Shown here piece by piece: positions 23,805 to 31,086 of a stretch of DNA of 31,086 nucleotides (position 1 is the first letter of the stretch; every line of letters begins with the position of its first letter). Under the pieces are notes generated by a model. The model had not been told where the DNA came from, ran no database searches, and saw nothing but the letters and a program-made list of their open reading frames with translations. This DNA comes from JAGVPT01 sp035505655 (lineage in GTDB: Bacteria > Bacteroidota > Ignavibacteria > UBA10030 > UBA8401): positions 1 through 31,086 of the forward strand of contig DATJQP010000104.1 of assembly GCA_035505655.1 (NCBI GenBank), written 5' to 3'. The translations under genes were made by a program, and so were the position numbers.

Positions 23805-24555
23805 GAAGAATCTGTTTTACGGCGTCGGTCTTCCCTATGTCGATGCCACCGACCTCACGGGCAAACTCATCGTCGTGGAAGGGACAGACGGCGTCGGCCG
23901 TTCCACGCAACTCGAGGAGCTGAAGAAATGGCTGGAGGTGAAAGGATATGGGGTGACGACGACCGGATGGACCCGGTCGCCGCTCATGGGGAAGACGATC
24001 GACGAGGCGAAGTCGGGCCATACGCTCAACTTCAACACGTTCAACCTCCTCTACGCCGCCGATTTTGCCGACCGCCTGGAACACGAAGTCATCCCGGCGC
24101 TCCGGGCCGGCTTCGTCGTCCTCGCTGACCGGTACATCTATACGGCCTTTGCCCGCTCCGCCGCACGGGGAGGAGACAGGCAGTGGATCAGGAAGGTGTT
24201 CGGCTTCGCGGTCGAGCCGGACGCGATCTTCTACATGCGCATTACGATCGAAGATCTGATTCCCCGCGTCATCAACAGCAAGACCTTTGAGCGACGCTAC
24301 TGGGAGGAACAATCGGGAGAGGGGCTCGACTACTGGGAATCCGGGATGGATATCCGGCTCGGCGACGATGTCTACGACAGCTTCGTCGAGTATCAGAAGG
24401 TCATCCTGAAGGAGTTCGACCGGATGACGAACGAGTTTGAATTCCAGGTGGTCGATGCGGCAAAGAGTTTCGAAGAGACGAACCGTGCGCTGAAACAGGG
24501 CATCCTCGCAGTCCTCGAAGATGAAGAATCAGAAGAAAAATCTCGCCGCCATTGA
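23794..24555 (+). CDS. Thymidylate-kinase-like protein, copy 2 (variant Walker A)
   Basis: The product has 253 residues from ATG 23794, with AAGGAG 7 nt upstream; it overlaps the previous gene by 11 nt. The Walker A reads VEGTDGVGRSTQ with Arg36 where a Lys is expected (codon CGT). The DR-Y motif (LADRYIYTAFARSA) and the paired GMDIRLGDDVYDSF motif are kept. It is clearly a paralogue of the upstream gene with extra N- and C-terminal residues. A Lys to Arg change in a P-loop usually lowers or abolishes phosphoryl transfer, so this may be a regulatory or heterodimer partner. That is inference; some kinases tolerate Arg. Confidence 0.75.
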   Translation: MSRKKNLFYGVGLPYVDATDLTGKLIVVEGTDGVGRSTQLEELKKWLEVKGYGVTTTGWTRSPLMGKTIDEAKSGHTLNFNTFNLLYAADFADRLEHEVIPALRAGFVVLADRYIYTAFARSAARGGDRQWIRKVFGFAVEPDAIFYMRITIEDLIPRVINSKTFERRYWEEQSGEGLDYWESGMDIRLGDDVYDSFVEYQKVILKEFDRMTNEFEFQVVDAAKSFEETNRALKQGILAVLEDEESEEKSRRH

Positions 24556-26077
24556 CATCGGCACCAACTCCATCCACCTTCTCGTTGCTGAAGTCCAGCC
24601 GGACTCGGGACGATTCAAAACTCTCGAACGCCAGAAGGAGTTTGTGAGGCTTGGCTCCGGCTCTACGGACATGAAGTATCTTTCACCCGGGGCAATCGAG
24701 CGGGGAATCCACGCCCTCAAGCGCTTCAAGATGATCGCAAACGTCTACCGCGCTCCGATCAGGGCGATCGCCACGAGCGCGGTCCGGGAGGCTCTCAACC
24801 AGGATGAATTTCTCCGCAGGGTCAAATCGGAGGCGGGAATCTCGATCGAAGTCGCGTCGGGGTTTGAAGAGGCGCGGCTCATTCACATGGGAGTCCTCCA
24901 GGCCCTTCCGATCTTCAACAAGCGGCACCTCATGGTCGACATTGGAGGCGGGAGCACGGAATTTCTCGTCGGAGTCAAACGGAGCGTCCTCTACAGCAAC
25001 AGCCTGAAGATCGGAGCGGTGAGGCTCACGGAGCGGTTCTTTGAGGGGGGGAAGTCGTCGTCGAAGTCGATCAAGGAATGCAGGCAGTTTGTCCGCGGCA
25101 TGCTAGACCCGGTCGTCCGCGCCGCGCGGAAGGACCGCTATGAGATTGCCGTCGGGACCTCCGGCACTATTGCGACCATAGCCGGGATGATCAGACTGAG
25201 CAGAGGGGAGGAGGGGGGAACGCCGCTGAACAATTTCACCTTCACGCGCGATGAAGTCTCGGAAGTCGCGGAAACCGTCCTGGAAAACAACGACCCCGAC
25301 GACCGGACGAGCATCGACGGGCTCGACTCCGCGAGGGCGGATATCATCGTCGCAGGAGTGATCATCCTCGAGGAAATCTGCCGGGCCCTTTCGGTGAAGC
25401 GGATGACCTTCTCCGAGTACGCGCTTCGCGAGGGAATCATTCTCGATTCGGTCGAGAAATACTACCGGAAAAAGAGGTTCGACCACTTTCACGACATTCG
25501 CTACACGAGCGTTCTCCACATTGCCGAGAATTTCCAGTACGAAAAGGGACATGCGCATCAGGTGGCCCGCCTCGCGCTCGAGATCTTCGACCAGACATCG
25601 CCGATTCATAAGCTCAGCCGCGACGCCAGGATCTACCTCGAGGCGGCTGCATTGCTCCACGAAGTCGGCCTCTTCGTCTCCCACGCCCAGCACCACCGGC
25701 ATTCGTACTACCTGATCAGGAATGCCGAACTGCTCGGGTTCACCGAGAACGAAAAAGAGATCATCGCGAACATTGCCCGGTATCATCGCAAGAGTCACCC
25801 CAAGATGCGCCACGAGGGATACGGGAAGCTCAGCTCCGACGACCGGGAGACGGTGGTGAAGCTGGCGGCGATCCTGAGAATCGCAGATGGTCTCGACCGG
25901 ACTCACCGCTCGGCAGTGAAGAGAGTGCATTGCCGAAGGTCCCGCTCATCAGTGCACTTCCACCTCCTCCGCGAAAAAAAGTCAAAGCTTGAGCTGGAAG
26001 TGTGGGGAGCCGACCGCAAGAAAGAGCTGTTCGAGAAAGCGTTTCATGTCAATGCCCGATTTTCGCCCAGGAAATAG
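24521..26077 (+). CDS. ppx: Ppx/GppA family phosphatase with C-terminal HD-like domain
   Basis: The 518-residue protein of the exopolyphosphatase/guanosine-pentaphosphatase family has an ASKHA fold. Motifs: AAIDIGTNSIHLLVAEV, AIATSAVREALN with the catalytic-region Glu, MVDIGGGSTEFLVG and VGTSGTIATIAGM. A C-terminal HD-like helical region follows (HAHQVARLALEIF, AALLHEVGLFVSHAQHHRHSYYLI), as in full-length PPX; the HE in place of HD is also seen in E. coli PPX. It hydrolyses terminal phosphates of polyphosphate or removes the gamma phosphate of pppGpp. The start overlaps the upstream kinase-like gene by 35 nt. It is the last gene of the candidate polyphosphate block. Confidence 0.92.
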   Translation: MKNQKKNLAAIDIGTNSIHLLVAEVQPDSGRFKTLERQKEFVRLGSGSTDMKYLSPGAIERGIHALKRFKMIANVYRAPIRAIATSAVREALNQDEFLRRVKSEAGISIEVASGFEEARLIHMGVLQALPIFNKRHLMVDIGGGSTEFLVGVKRSVLYSNSLKIGAVRLTERFFEGGKSSSKSIKECRQFVRGMLDPVVRAARKDRYEIAVGTSGTIATIAGMIRLSRGEEGGTPLNNFTFTRDEVSEVAETVLENNDPDDRTSIDGLDSARADIIVAGVIILEEICRALSVKRMTFSEYALREGIILDSVEKYYRKKRFDHFHDIRYTSVLHIAENFQYEKGHAHQVARLALEIFDQTSPIHKLSRDARIYLEAAALLHEVGLFVSHAQHHRHSYYLIRNAELLGFTENEKEIIANIARYHRKSHPKMRHEGYGKLSSDDRETVVKLAAILRIADGLDRTHRSAVKRVHCRRSRSSVHFHLLREKKSKLELEVWGADRKKELFEKAFHVNARFSPRK

Positions 26078-26241
26078 TCCGGAGTCCAAAGTCAAAAGTC
26101 CAAGGGCCGAATTCCAAGGTCCAAGATTGCGGATCTGAGGGACCTGCTTTCCCGCCTCCCGCCTTTTTTTGTTTCTCAGATCTCTCGCCTCCTGTTCTCC
26201 CGCCTCATGCCTTCCGCCTCCCGTTTCTTGTATCTTACATC
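26078..26241. repeat. Degenerate repeat and polypyrimidine tract, noncoding
   Basis: Short imperfect GTCCAAA/GTCAAAA/GTCCAAG units (26081-26125) are followed by a C/T-rich tract with recurring words such as CGCCTCC and CCTCCTG. No gene is supported. It fills the first half of the 318-bp gap between ppx and the TPR gene. Confidence 0.5.
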
Positions 26242-26291
26242 TTATCTCTTGTTTCTTGTTTTTTCTGTCTCCTGTCTCCTGTATTCTGTAT
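26242..26291 (-). repeat. Dispersed 50-bp repeat, copy B (inverted)
   Basis: The minus strand matches 14008-14056 over about 50 bp with roughly seven mismatches and a single-base gap. The copy lies directly upstream of the Pho box at 26301. Confidence 0.65.
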
Positions 26292-26300
26292 TCTTTCTTA

Positions 26301-26327
26301 TTAACACAACCATAACCCCTCTATAAT
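26301..26327 (+). promoter_or_regulatory. Pho-box promoter of the TPR gene
   Basis: TTAACACAACCATAACC holds half-sites TAACA (26302) and TAACC (26313), 11 bp apart. After 4 nt it reaches a perfect -10 TATAAT (26322-26327). In PhoB-dependent promoters of known systems the Pho box replaces the -35, which is the layout seen here. The leader to the ATG at 26396 would be about 60 nt. Confidence 0.7.
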
Positions 26328-26395
26328 ACTCGGTTGACGGGCCCTTCCTATTTTGCTCCCGATCTTTTTCCCCTTGTTCCAATCGATCGGATTGA

Positions 26396-27166
26396 ATGGT
26401 CCTCCGTTCTTTTGCCTTTGCCCTTGCGCTCGTCGCGCCGTTGAAGGCAGTGGCTCAGGATATTCCTGAATTATTGAAGCACGGGGATGAATACTTCTCC
26501 CGTGCGGAGACGAGTGAGGCGTTGCCGTACTACGTGAAGGCCTATGAAGAGGCTCCCGGGGAGGAGGCGACCATCATCCGGCTCATCCGGACCTACGCCG
26601 ACCTGGGGTGGCTGCACCTTCACACAGACACGACGTCCGAGGGATATTATTGTCAGGCTGCGCGTTACGCGGATACTCTTGTCGCTCTTTATCCATCACT
26701 TCCAGCGGCGCATTTCTGGGAGGCAATGACCAGGGGGAGTCTCATTCCGTTCGGAAGTGTTCACGAAAAACTGCGATTGGGGAAAACGGTCAGAGCGGAA
26801 GCGGAGAAAGCCGTCTCACTCGATTCCACCTTTGCTCTTCCGTACATCGTGCTGGCGATTTTTGAAAGGGAAAGCGCTCAATTGTCCTGGTTTGAAAGGA
26901 CGATCGCCAACGTCATATTCGGGGGGGATCTCCATGGGTCATTCGAAGCCTCCGAGGCATACCTTGCGAAAGCGGTGAAATACGACTCAGCGAATTCCTA
27001 CGCGTATTACGAGATGTACTGGACCTATCTGGCGGAAGGGAGAAGATCGGAGGCCGCAGAAGCGCTTCGAAGAGTCCTTGCAATTCCGGCAAGGAGTCAG
27101 CGAGAGGCACGACAGCACCAACTGGCTCAAAACTATCTTGAAAAACTCGAACAATCGGCAGAGTGA
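26396..27166 (+). CDS. Periplasmic TPR protein, probably Pho-regulated
   Basis: The 256-residue product has a signal peptide (LRSFAFALALVAPLKAVAQ, predicted cleavage after the AVA). The rest is helical tetratricopeptide-like repeats (LLKHGDEYFSRAETSEALPYYVKAYEEAPG, YIVLAIFERES, AYYEMYWTYLAEGRRSEAAEALRRVLAIP). TPR proteins are binding scaffolds; a partner cannot be named. The gene lies 148 nt before the porin gene and has its own Pho box, so it seems part of the phosphate-starvation set. The ATG has no strong ribosome-binding site. Confidence 0.75.
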   Translation: MVLRSFAFALALVAPLKAVAQDIPELLKHGDEYFSRAETSEALPYYVKAYEEAPGEEATIIRLIRTYADLGWLHLHTDTTSEGYYCQAARYADTLVALYPSLPAAHFWEAMTRGSLIPFGSVHEKLRLGKTVRAEAEKAVSLDSTFALPYIVLAIFERESAQLSWFERTIANVIFGGDLHGSFEASEAYLAKAVKYDSANSYAYYEMYWTYLAEGRRSEAAEALRRVLAIPARSQREARQHQLAQNYLEKLEQSAE

Positions 27167-27191
27167 GCCGGAGGAAAAACCCCAGGGCCTG

Positions 27192-27218
27192 TTAACAATT
27201 TCATAACATTGATGTAAT
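27192..27218 (+). promoter_or_regulatory. Pho-box promoter of the porin-pst operon
   Basis: TTAACAATTTCATAACA contains TAACA half-sites at 27193 and 27204, 11 bp apart, then 4 nt and a -10 TGTAAT (27213-27218). Spacing is identical to the site at 26301. The leader to the porin ATG at 27315 would be about 90 nt and contains a small inverted repeat (GCGCA/TGCGC, 27247-27261). Confidence 0.72.
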
Positions 27219-27314
27219 ACCGGGCTATCATAGGGGATGTACTTTAGCGCACTTTTTGCGCACCGGTCTACCACTTCGTACTCATTTTCACTCACATCTT
27301 TCGAAAGGATACCC

Positions 27315-28451
27315 ATGAAGAAAGGCTTGATCCTACTTGCGGTTGGGCTCTTCGTTCTGTCGGCAGTGGCTTTGGGTCAGGGGAAATTCAGCGGCTACAT
27401 GTTTGGCGACTACTACTACAATGTCGGCCGCGATTCTTTATTCAACCACACGGCTCCTGGCGCCAACGCTTCGGCGAGCAGTGCCCCCGGGGCGAAGTCC
27501 TTCCAGGCATTTCAGATCCGCAGAATCTACTTTGCATACGACAACGACATTTCGGAGCAATTCACGACGAGATTTCGGCTTGAATCTGACCAGGCGGCAA
27601 CGCCCGGCGGCAGTAGCACCGTCGGGACAGGAGATGAGTTGGCCGGCAGCAAGATCGCACCTTTTGTCAAGGATGCGTACCTAACGTGGAAGAACATCTT
27701 CGCGGGAAGCAACTTCACCTTCGGAATTCAGCCCACTGGGGCGTTCGACATTTCCGAATCGGCGTGGCAATACCGCTTTCTCGAGAAGACGATCATGGAT
27801 CTGCGAGGCATTATTCCCTCGAGAGAACTCGGGGTTTCGCTCCGTGGCAAGCTCGTGAGCGACGGAATGGTCAATTACTGGGTTTTGGTGGGGAATGACA
27901 ACAGCGGTAACAATGTGGCATTGGACAAATACAAACGCTATTCTGTGAACCTGCAATTCAAGCCGATGAGCAATTTTCAGGCTACAGTGTATCTCGATTA
28001 CAAGGATGCCGCCGACAAGCTTATCTCGGGATCTTTGAAGAGCAACAGCACTACGCTTGAAGCTCTATTCCTGAATTACTGGCAGCCGTACGTCTTCAAC
28101 CTTGGCTTTGAGGCGTTCATGTCCTCGCAGGCAAATCAGTTTACGCCAACCGGCTCGACCACGCCCGGCTCCTTGAACGGTCTCGGATGGTCGCTCTGGG
28201 GTTCTTACAACTTCGTGCCGGAGCTGGCCGTTGTTGCCCGTTATGATAGCTACGACCCGAACACGAACAGCGCGGCGAACGCCAAGGGCGATTCACGAGG
28301 ATATCTGATTGCCGGCCTCTCATGGAAGGCAGACAAGAATGTCTCGATCTCGCCAAACGTGCTCTATGAGACGTACGAGACTCCCACGGGCAAACCGTCA
28401 ATCGACCCGTCCGTTACGGCCCGGCTGACCTTCTACTACGTGTTCCTCTGA
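27315..28451 (+). CDS. Outer-membrane porin, phosphate-selective-like
   Basis: The product has 378 residues. It has a signal peptide (MKKGLILLAVGLFVLSAVALG-Q), then alternating hydrophobic/polar strands typical of a beta-barrel, starting KFSGYMFGDYYYNVG and containing FQIRRIYFAYDNDISEQFTTRFRLE. The end SVTARLTFYYVFL is a C-terminal aromatic/hydrophobic strand suited to BAM-dependent insertion. The pattern resembles phosphate-selective porins O/P and related Bacteroidota/Chlorobi porins. A Pho-box promoter and two pstS genes immediately downstream (40 nt gap) support a phosphate-uptake role. The frame extends upstream to 27237, but ATG 27315 has AAAGGA upstream and a proper signal peptide. Confidence 0.8.
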   Translation: MKKGLILLAVGLFVLSAVALGQGKFSGYMFGDYYYNVGRDSLFNHTAPGANASASSAPGAKSFQAFQIRRIYFAYDNDISEQFTTRFRLESDQAATPGGSSTVGTGDELAGSKIAPFVKDAYLTWKNIFAGSNFTFGIQPTGAFDISESAWQYRFLEKTIMDLRGIIPSRELGVSLRGKLVSDGMVNYWVLVGNDNSGNNVALDKYKRYSVNLQFKPMSNFQATVYLDYKDAADKLISGSLKSNSTTLEALFLNYWQPYVFNLGFEAFMSSQANQFTPTGSTTPGSLNGLGWSLWGSYNFVPELAVVARYDSYDPNTNSAANAKGDSRGYLIAGLSWKADKNVSISPNVLYETYETPTGKPSIDPSVTARLTFYYVFL

Positions 28452-28491
28452 TCAACGGAAAAAGCAGACTAAACCAGTAAAGGACGCACTG

Positions 28492-29526
28492 ATGAAATCC
28501 CTCACGTATGCACTCTTGCTGCTTGTGTTGACGATGGCTCTCGGGGAGATGGCGGCAGCGCAAATGAAGCTCAATGGCGCGGGAGCAACGTTCCCGTACG
28601 TCATCTACTCGAAATGGTTCGACGTTTACAGCAAGAAGGCCGGCGTCGAGTTCAACTACCAGTCGATCGGCAGCGGCGGAGGGATCAAGCAGGTGACGGA
28701 AGGGACGGTCGACTTCGGCGCTTCGGATGCCTTCCTCAGCGAAGACCAGATGAAGGCAATTAAAGAAAAACAGGGGTCGGATGTCCTCCACATCCCGACG
28801 GTGATGGGGGCAGTCGTCATCACCTACAACCTCGCGGAAGCCGGCACCGACCTTCGTCTGACCCCCGAGGTTCTTGCGCAGATCTACCTCGGTCAGATCA
28901 CTTCCTGGAACGACTCCAAGATCACGAGCATCAACCCCGGTAAGAACCTCCCGGACCGGCCGATCATCGTCGCACACCGTTCAGACGGGAGCGGCACGTC
29001 GGGCATCTTCACCGATTACCTCTGCAAGGTGAGCAAGACGTGGTTGCTCAATGTCGGCAAAGGAACCTCGGTCAGCTGGCCGACAGGATTGGGCGGCAAA
29101 GGAAACGAGGGAGTTGCCGGGCTTGTGAAGCAATCAGACGGGGCGCTCGGCTATGTTGAACTCGCCTACGCCGTCCAGAACAACCTGCCGTATGCTCTCC
29201 TCCAGAACAAGGCGGGGAAATTTGTCAGGCCTACCTTCGATGCGGTGTCGGCTGCAGCAGCCGGAGCCTCCGCCAACATGCCGTCCGACCTGCGCGTGAT
29301 GCTGACGGATGCAGACGGAGATGGAGCATACCCGATCTGCGGTTTCACGTGGCTTCTCATCTACAAAGACATGAAAGATAAGACGAAGGCCGCGGAGGTC
29401 GTGAAGTTTCTCAAGTGGGCAATGACCGAAGGTCAGTCGTATGCGAAGGACCTGTATTATGCCCCGTTGCCGGAATCGGTCGCAAAAATGTGTCTGAAGA
29501 AGATCGACCTGATCTCCACAAACTAG
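28492..29526 (+). CDS. pstS: Phosphate ABC transporter substrate-binding protein PstS (copy 1)
   Basis: The 344-residue periplasmic phosphate-binding protein has a signal peptide (LTYALLLLVLTMALGEMAAA-Q, no lipobox Cys). Phosphate-site motifs: NGAGATFPYVIYSKW, YQSIGSGGGIKQ, VDFGASDAFLS and IIVAHRSDGSGTSGIFTDYL. It captures phosphate for the PstCAB permease. AAAGGA lies before the ATG. It is followed by a close paralogue at 29739. Both keep all the motifs. Confidence 0.95.
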   Translation: MKSLTYALLLLVLTMALGEMAAAQMKLNGAGATFPYVIYSKWFDVYSKKAGVEFNYQSIGSGGGIKQVTEGTVDFGASDAFLSEDQMKAIKEKQGSDVLHIPTVMGAVVITYNLAEAGTDLRLTPEVLAQIYLGQITSWNDSKITSINPGKNLPDRPIIVAHRSDGSGTSGIFTDYLCKVSKTWLLNVGKGTSVSWPTGLGGKGNEGVAGLVKQSDGALGYVELAYAVQNNLPYALLQNKAGKFVRPTFDAVSAAAAGASANMPSDLRVMLTDADGDGAYPICGFTWLLIYKDMKDKTKAAEVVKFLKWAMTEGQSYAKDLYYAPLPESVAKMCLKKIDLISTN

Positions 29527-29600
29527 CGCGTTCCCCGCTCCGATTGGTATTGTGACGTAGCGGGTGCGTATCAATATGCGAGACGCGGCACCTCCTGACT

Positions 29601-29653
29601 GACGCGCGAAGCCGGGTGTTCGACAACGACGATGGGTAACCCGGCTCCGCGTC
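29601..29653 (+). other. Extended stem-loop between the two pstS genes
   Basis: AGCCGGGT (29610-29617) pairs with ACCCGGCT (29639-29646), and outside it GACGCG (29601-29606) pairs with CGCGTC (29648-29653), giving about 14 bp with a small internal bulge and a 21-nt loop. There is no T tract. In a polycistronic mRNA it could protect the pstS1 end or reduce read-through; both are guesses. Confidence 0.45.
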
Positions 29654-29738
29654 GGCTTCTCATGCGGCTTATTCAGTGCAGCCTTGCCGTCTGACGAACA
29701 AACTCACACAAGGACTAACCATTAGAAAGGGCTCTACA

Positions 29739-30773
29739 ATGCGGGCATGGATCAGTGGGCTGATGGTGCTTCTATTGACGTCAATAGTCACAGAAGGGGC
29801 AAGCGCTCAATTGAAGCTTAACGGCGCGGGAGCGACGTTCCCGTACGTCATCTATTCCAAGTGGTTCGACGTTTACAGCAAGAAACACGGCGTCGAGTTC
29901 AACTATCAATCGATCGGGAGCGGCGGCGGGATTAAACAGGTGACGGAGGGGACCGTCGACTTCGGCGCCTCGGATGCATTCCTTAGCGAAGACCAGATGA
30001 AGGCGATCAAGGAGAAGCAGGGGACAGATATTATCCACATCCCCACAGTGATGGGAGCAGTCGTTATTTCCTACAACCTCCCGGCGGTCGGCAAGGGATT
30101 GCACATTTCCCCGGACGTCCTGGCAGGAATTTACCTGGGCGATATCACCAAGTGGAACGACCCCAAGCTCGCCGCGATCAACCCTGGAAAAAATCTTCCC
30201 GACCAGGCGATCATTGTAGCGCACCGTTCCGACGGAAGCGGCACAACGAACATTTTCACCGACTATTTGGTTAAAGTGAGCAAGGCGTGGGCTGACAAAG
30301 TCGGCAAAGGGACATCGGTGAACTGGCCTGTCGGACTCGGCGGAAAGGGGAACGAGGGAGTTGCCGGTCTCATCAAGCAGTCGGAAGGGGCGATGGGTTA
30401 TGTCGAGCTCGCCTACGCGGTTCAGAACAACCTTCCGTACGCAGAGCTTCAGAACAAGGCCGGAAAATTCGTCGAAGCGAGCTTTGCGAGCGTCTCCGCG
30501 GCGGCATCCGGGGCGGCGAAGAATATGCCAGCCGACCTTCGTGTCATGATCACCGACGCACCGGGCAAAGATTCTTACCCGATCTGCGGGTTCACCTGGC
30601 TCCTGATCTACAAGAACATGCCCGACAAGGAGAAGGCGAAGGAGATCAAGTCATTCGTGAAGTGGGCCATGACCGAAGGACAGTCGTATGCGACTGACCT
30701 CTATTACGCCCCGCTCCCGAAGAACGTGGCCAAAATGTGCATCAAGAAAATTGACCTTGTAGCGACCAAATAG
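29739..30773 (+). CDS. pstS: Phosphate ABC transporter substrate-binding protein PstS (copy 2)
   Basis: The 344-residue product has a signal peptide (ISGLMVLLLTSIVTEGASA-Q). The mature N-terminal part is nearly identical to copy 1 (LKLNGAGATFPYVIYSKW through the GGGIKQVTEGTVDFGASDAFLS region), with HRSDGSGTTNIF at the phosphate site. Divergence is greater in the middle and C-terminus. GAAAGGG precedes the ATG at 29739; the frame runs open to 29676 but the shorter start gives the signal peptide. It lies 2 nt from the pstC start. Two copies might differ in affinity or expression; that is inference. Confidence 0.95.
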   Translation: MRAWISGLMVLLLTSIVTEGASAQLKLNGAGATFPYVIYSKWFDVYSKKHGVEFNYQSIGSGGGIKQVTEGTVDFGASDAFLSEDQMKAIKEKQGTDIIHIPTVMGAVVISYNLPAVGKGLHISPDVLAGIYLGDITKWNDPKLAAINPGKNLPDQAIIVAHRSDGSGTTNIFTDYLVKVSKAWADKVGKGTSVNWPVGLGGKGNEGVAGLIKQSEGAMGYVELAYAVQNNLPYAELQNKAGKFVEASFASVSAAASGAAKNMPADLRVMITDAPGKDSYPICGFTWLLIYKNMPDKEKAKEIKSFVKWAMTEGQSYATDLYYAPLPKNVAKMCIKKIDLVATK

Positions 30774-30775
30774 AC

Positions 30776-31086
30776 GTGACAACGGCATCGACTCAGATCA
30801 CAGCGCAGGATGCGCTGCTCCCGGGCGGAGAGGTTCCGAAAGCCTCGCCGCCCGATGCTTCTTCCCGGGCCGCAGCCCGGAAGAGTGCGAACTTCGGCGA
30901 CACCCTCTTTCAGGGGTCGACGATGTTCTTCGCGTTCCTCGTCTTCGCCCTGGTCTTTCTCATGGCGTACGAAATGTTTCAGGGATCGGGCCTGTCGATA
31001 GCAAAGTTCGGATGGTCGTTCCTTTCACGCGAAGTGTGGGATCCCGTGCGCGAGGACTATGGCGCGCTTGTTTTCATTTACGGAAC
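30776..31086 (+). CDS. pstC: Phosphate ABC transporter permease PstC (partial)
   Basis: The gene starts GTG at 30776, 2 nt after the pstS stop, and runs off the right edge after about 103 codons. A long, charged and Ala/Pro-rich cytoplasmic N-terminal part (about 45 residues) precedes the first membrane helix (STMFFAFLVFALVFLMAYEMFQ). It is followed by FGWSFLSREVWDPVREDYGALVFIYG, which matches the PstC pattern W-FL...WdP...fGAl.FIyGT. The membrane-spanning remainder lies outside the window. Another start cannot be excluded. Confidence 0.88.
   Translation, partial: MTTASTQITAQDALLPGGEVPKASPPDASSRAAARKSANFGDTLFQGSTMFFAFLVFALVFLMAYEMFQGSGLSIAKFGWSFLSREVWDPVREDYGALVFIYG

Overview
The window looks like a chromosomal segment of a GC-rich, Gram-negative bacterium, most plausibly from the Bacteroidota-Ignavibacteria/Chlorobi side. 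This is an inference from gene content: an outer-membrane porin, periplasmic PstS proteins, a DUF4905-like protein, a DUF3417-type glucan phosphorylase and word-like degenerate intergenic repeats. No rRNA or other marker fixes the taxon. Promoters that can be read are sigma70-like (TTGACA-17-TACATT before the tRNA, TATAAT behind a Pho box). No phage, plasmid, CRISPR array or intact insertion sequence is visible.

Layout. 1-552: tail of an unknown gene, a strong intrinsic terminator, and a minus-strand tRNA-Pro(GGG) with a clear promoter. 553-5222 (+): L,D-transpeptidase, penicillin-acylase-family Ntn hydrolase, pyruvate kinase. 5251-7755 (-): alpha-glucan phosphorylase followed by two unannotated small ORFs of 49 and 48 codons. 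8206-10162 (-): adenosine deaminase, ArsC/Spx-like protein, SixA-type phosphatase. 10394-12323 (+): aldo/keto reductase, STAS/SEC14-like protein, HEAT-like protein. 12377-13930 (-): a lone histidine ammonia-lyase with a Ser-Ser-Gly MIO triad. 14244-18269 (+): DUF4905-like protein, PhzF isomerase, membrane HdrD-like Fe-S oxidoreductase, small protein.

The most interesting part is 18316-31086 (+), which reads as a phosphate and polyphosphate regulon. It opens with an IS481-type transposase that appears domesticated (first catalytic Asp replaced, no terminal repeats, 12 bp upstream of a response regulator). PhoB/PhoR follow. Next is a six-gene block: two half-CHAD genes, a second SixA, two thymidylate-kinase-like proteins (the second with Lys to Arg in its Walker A) and a Ppx/GppA phosphatase. 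Then come a periplasmic TPR protein, a porin, two tandem PstS genes and the start of PstC.

Three candidate Pho boxes (two TAACA/TAACC half-sites 11 bp apart) sit at 21509, 26301 and 27192, in front of the CHAD block, the TPR gene and the porin-pst operon. The last two have a -10 element at identical spacing. This suggests that one PhoBR system drives phosphate import and a polyphosphate-handling module together. The sequence supports the gene order and motifs; the polyphosphate role and the PhoB control are inferred.
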